A DNA stretch of 64,000 nucleotides, from NCBI GenBank assembly GCA_947846985.1, contig CANTUZ010000008.1, forward strand, positions 5,292,306 through 5,356,305. The letters are read 5' to 3'. Shown one piece after another: positions 60,610 through 64,000 of this stretch (positions are counted from its first letter, which is position 1; each line of letters begins with the position of its first letter). The stretch is from Fratercula arctica. Lineage: Eukaryota; Chordata; Aves; Charadriiformes; Alcidae. The translations under genes and the position numbers were made by a program. The notes beneath the pieces are model-generated. The model saw nothing but the letters and a program-made list of their open reading frames with translations, made no database searches and was not told the DNA's origin.

Positions 60610-60631
60610 GTCTTATCTCAGTCTTATCTCA
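60610..60631 (+). repeat. 11-bp exact tandem duplication
   Basis: GTCTTATCTCA occurs twice back to back (60610-60620 and 60621-60631). TTATC is the reverse complement of the GATA-factor core GATAA, so two such sites are spaced about one helical turn apart. Confidence 0.85.
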
Positions 60632-62284
60632 GCGCATACATACAGCAGAGGAGCCCGGCTGGTGTGGTGCCCATGTTCTTGCTCTTCTTCCTCAAGCAAC
60701 CAGTGCAACATCGATTAGAGCAAGACTTGATGGTCCCAGTGCACCCTCACACTGAAATTCAAGAAACTGGAGCGGGATCAGGGAAGGCGATACTCAGATA
60801 TCCTTTTTAATCAGGTGTTCCTCTCTACTTTCAAATCCTGAACGGGGGAATATGTAGAAGCAGCACAAGAGACACAACCCGATGCGTGCATAACATTAAA
60901 AACCTGCAGCAGCATAATTAAAATGATAACAGAGGCAGAAAGGTAACCCATCTTCAAAGGTGATTTGAGAAAGCACCAAGGTGAACATTAAGTTAACTAG
61001 GGCTGGCTTTCCCTTACAAATTTAACACCTTCCTAAGTGTCCAACCTAATTTTTGTATTTTTTAGGAGCTACACAGGTGAAAATCAAGTAAATCATTTTC
61101 ATTGTGTCATACTTTCAAAACATTGCAATAGAAAATTTTACCCTAGAAAAATAATATTTTCATTTTAGAGCCTAGTATTTATTTGATAGCTCAGTGCACT
61201 ATTTCAGCATTTCCTTTTACATGAAATAATATGTATGCAACACGGTGATACGGAACGGTATTATAAAAACCATTTCACAAAATTCAATTGCACATAATGG
61301 CTTATGTTGCCTATGCACATGTGCATGCACAGTATAAGTTTTATTTCAGGAAAAAAAATTAAAAAAAAGTGGAAATTTGCAGTATTTGTTACACTTATCA
61401 GACTAGAACACCTTTAAAAGGTTTCTTTCGAAAGATGTTTCTGTGTGACCAAAAGAAGTTAATAGTAGTTTCTTGTTGAAGACCTCAAGCTATCTTTCTA
61501 TAAAAGACTGATACTGTAAAGTCACCTATATCTATTTCTGCTACGGTCTATGAAAATCCAGTTGCGCCGCTTCAGGAGCAGCAGTTCCACTTGTGCAGTT
61601 GGTTTTGTTTAGAAGGGCTACGCTCTGCATCTCGTCTGTGTTTTCGCAACAACCCACTATTGCTTAATAACAATCCATAATGTTCTAAAAATAATAAGCC
61701 TAGGTGGTCTGGAAAAACAGAAAACGGAAATCCTGTCACACTTTATCCAGAGGGAATTGATACATTTTGTTTTGCTCCATTCCCTAAAGGGTATAGCAGA
61801 TGTACAGGTGCTAGACTAGAAATTGTTATAATTACAAAATCTGTATTCAGTTCCTCGGAGAGCTTTGAAATTTTCAACATAGAGTAGAAACTCGAGCTTT
61901 GAAGAGACAGAAAAAATAATCCATATGCCCGAAAAACAATAGAGTACAGGATGATTGCCTGAATTATTTACTGCAGTAAGCAGATCATTAAGAAATACAG
62001 CACAACAAACGAAACTCAGAAGAAGCACTGTAAATCTAAACAATATCAAAACCAAAATTGCTGGCCCACAAAGGGGTTTTTTATATATATATCTACAACT
62101 TCTGTTTTACACTTTCTGCACCTACGGAGTGGTTATATAAGAATCTATACAGACTGACCTCACTCTTCTCCTCACCCTGTCTCTGTTGCCTGTGAATTGC
62201 AGCTATTTGTTTTCTGTGAAGGGAAAAATCTTTATTACTACGAACACAGGAAAATAAGTTGAGTTCTGTATGTTCCTATGCAGC

Positions 62285-62307
62285 TAAAAAATAAATAAAT
62301 AAATAAT
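62285..62307 (+). repeat. (AAAT)n microsatellite
   Basis: An A run followed by about four units of AAAT ('aataaataaataaataatg'). Confidence 0.85.
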
Positions 62308-64000
62308 GAAAGTGATGCTCACTCTGCCTCATTGGTGATGGCAACAGAATAGAAAAGGAATAGAAGAGAAAAAGTTTTCAGGTCCTTGCTTACAATTGTG
62401 TTGCGCTGTTGGGTTCCACACCATTCTCTTACATCCAAGAAGCCATGGATGAATCCTCTGGTTTCTCAGATGGCTCCAAAACTTAGTGCCATCAGTATGA
62501 GGCTCACAGCCTTTCGTCAGTACTGCTGGGACACACACATGTTCCTTCTAAATCAAGATATATAATTTACGGACGTCTTCTGGAGACTAGAACATTTTAT
62601 GTAGATCCATCCCAATTATTTGACAATCTGTGTTGTTCAAATTTCATCCCTTCCTCACATCATTTGAAATTCATACGGAAATTGAAATGCACTGTAAGAT
62701 GGTTTCAAATTTCTCCTGGGAGTTTGCCAGAAGTGGAGTTTCCTTGTGTTTAGCATTTTATCCCCCTGTTGTATTTACCTGCAGCCACTTTGCTGCAGGG
62801 GAAGGCAGGAGCCATCTCGGGGATGAACGGGGAGGAGTTTAGCGTGTTTGGTGCCTAGAGCATTCGGTGACTGGCATAGCACCAAATTATTAATAGCGCG
62901 ATAACAGCTTTAAATCAGGTCCTGTGATGTACATTCTTTTCCTTCTAATCGCTGAGCCTTTTTCTGCTCGCCACTGTCACATTTTTCCTCTTATGTTTAG
63001 GAAATTGTGCCTAGGTAGGAAGAGGGAGGTGGGGGAAAGAAGGGACGAGCGATGTGGAGGGAGGAGGATGAGGGCTGAAGGCTCAAGGCAAGGGCTCAGA
63101 ATGATTAGCTGAGCCCAGGGCAGCCATCACGACACCCTGTGAGAAGACGTGAACTCGTGCACTGGTACCCCCAAACAACATGAAGCAGCAACAGTGATTT
63201 TTCTATTTTTTCGTTTTGATTTCTAGTCTGTTTGCCGATCAGGCGTTATGTGCTACTCCCTACTTAGTGTGGTTTACAAATAGCAGCCTAATCTCAATCC
63301 TTACTACAATTATTTGATAAATAATCTGTTATACTAGCAGGACTTCAGTCTCATTGAAAACCTGAAAGCTATTATACAACGGATTTCTGACAGCCTCACT
63401 GGAGCCCACTCTGATAAAATCTATGGGGAAATCACTCCCTGCATTGCTGTTCTTATTACGCAGCTTTTTAGACAATAGGCTCACTATTACTAAATAGAAA
63501 AGCTTTACTGTTTTTCCTCTGTACAGGAGCAAATTTGTTCTTTGCTGGTTTTTTGCACATAAACCAAACCCAAACACCAACAAACAAAGGAATTATCATT
63601 TAGCTATTGCTGTCACTTCTGAGGGACCTTACAAAATAGGAACTTTCCATTCAGTCTCCGCAGCTGGGAAGGAAAAAGTGTTTGTTCTTCTGCTCACCCT
63701 AAGGACAGCATCATGTTCAAATGGACTTCACAAGCTCAGCTCCATCAGAAGACACAGAAGGAATGCGATGTCACAGTTATTTCCCTGTGTGTTTTGAGTT
63801 GGTATAGGTATTTCTGTTATGGAAATGTATCTTTCAAGTCTTCAAGATTTGTATGCTCCAATACAGAATAGCATGAATTTAATAGTATTGTTTGCTTCCC
63901 GAGTTATCCCGAGTCGACAAACAAAGCAGGAACCTGTCTTTTAGACCTTTACATACCGAATGCATGAAATGGGAAGCTGAAAATCTCTGTAAGTAGCATC

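Larger units (their letters stand above)
56503..64000. other. Unique AT-rich non-coding tract
   Basis: No gene or further transposon is recognised. Contents: a palindrome and direct repeat at 58138-58169, a C13 run at 60568-60580, a short tandem duplication at 60610-60631, an alternating TA stretch near 62080-62092 and an AAAT repeat at 62285-62306. Open frames are all 84 codons or fewer with no domain. Confidence 0.6.

Noticed and set aside
1..64000. tRNA, rRNA, CRISPR or bacterial-type operon features
   Set aside because: No A-box/B-box pair, rRNA core or regularly spaced repeat-spacer array was seen, and the sequence is clearly vertebrate.
1..64000. Endogenous retrovirus or solo LTR
   Set aside because: No gag/pol/env motif, primer-binding site or paired LTR could be recognised. 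A diverged solo LTR cannot be excluded by eye.

Overview
This is vertebrate nuclear DNA, almost certainly from a bird. At least eight copies of CR1, the dominant avian LINE, are present. Most have the diagnostic CR1 3' end: a 'ggtcccttccaac'-like block followed by ATTCTATG-type octamer repeats instead of poly(A). The rest is AT-rich sequence with few CpGs, many homopolymer runs and no dense gene content. I cannot name the species or chromosome.

No complete protein-coding gene is visible. The longest open frames reach about 143 codons and lie either in decayed CR1 ORF2 or in sequence with no protein signature. I found no rRNA, tRNA, CRISPR array, operon-like layout or recognisable endogenous retrovirus. 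The best reading is an intergenic gene desert or the inside of a very large intron. One weak exon candidate, a membrane-spanning segment between splice-like sites, lies on the minus strand at 9043-9152.

Layout. 1-6.5 kb is unique non-coding sequence with one CR1 3' end (2845-3025). 6.54-7.54 kb is a very old, indel-ridden CR1 ORF2 body. 7.5-29.4 kb is a long, nearly repeat-free tract with several inverted repeats (13063-13088, 18361-18423, 24406-24468) and the exon candidate. 29.4-36.8 kb has two CR1 3' ends of one subtype, a tiny CpG cluster (30853-30942) and an old palindromic repeat (31624-31683). 39.5-40.6 kb is a GC-richer block I cannot explain. 41-44.4 kb has two longer minus-strand CR1 copies with ORF2 C-terminal coding remnants, one still open to its natural stop. 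46.3-47.5 kb holds older repeats, a second CpG cluster with a YY1-like motif, and back-to-back CR1 fragments ending in an expanded ATTCT pentanucleotide array. 47.5-64 kb is mostly unique sequence with a C20 run, an A28 run, one more CR1 (56178-56502) and a 16-bp perfect palindrome (58154-58169).

The window therefore records CR1 retroposition in layers: an ancient amniote-type body, a middle layer of three distinguishable 3'-end subtypes, and one copy with an undamaged ORF2 C-terminus. I saw no new multi-gene system. The items most worth checking are the membrane-exon candidate, the CpG clusters, the hairpins, the CR1 5'-to-5' junction with its microsatellite, and two stretches that look like conserved non-coding elements.
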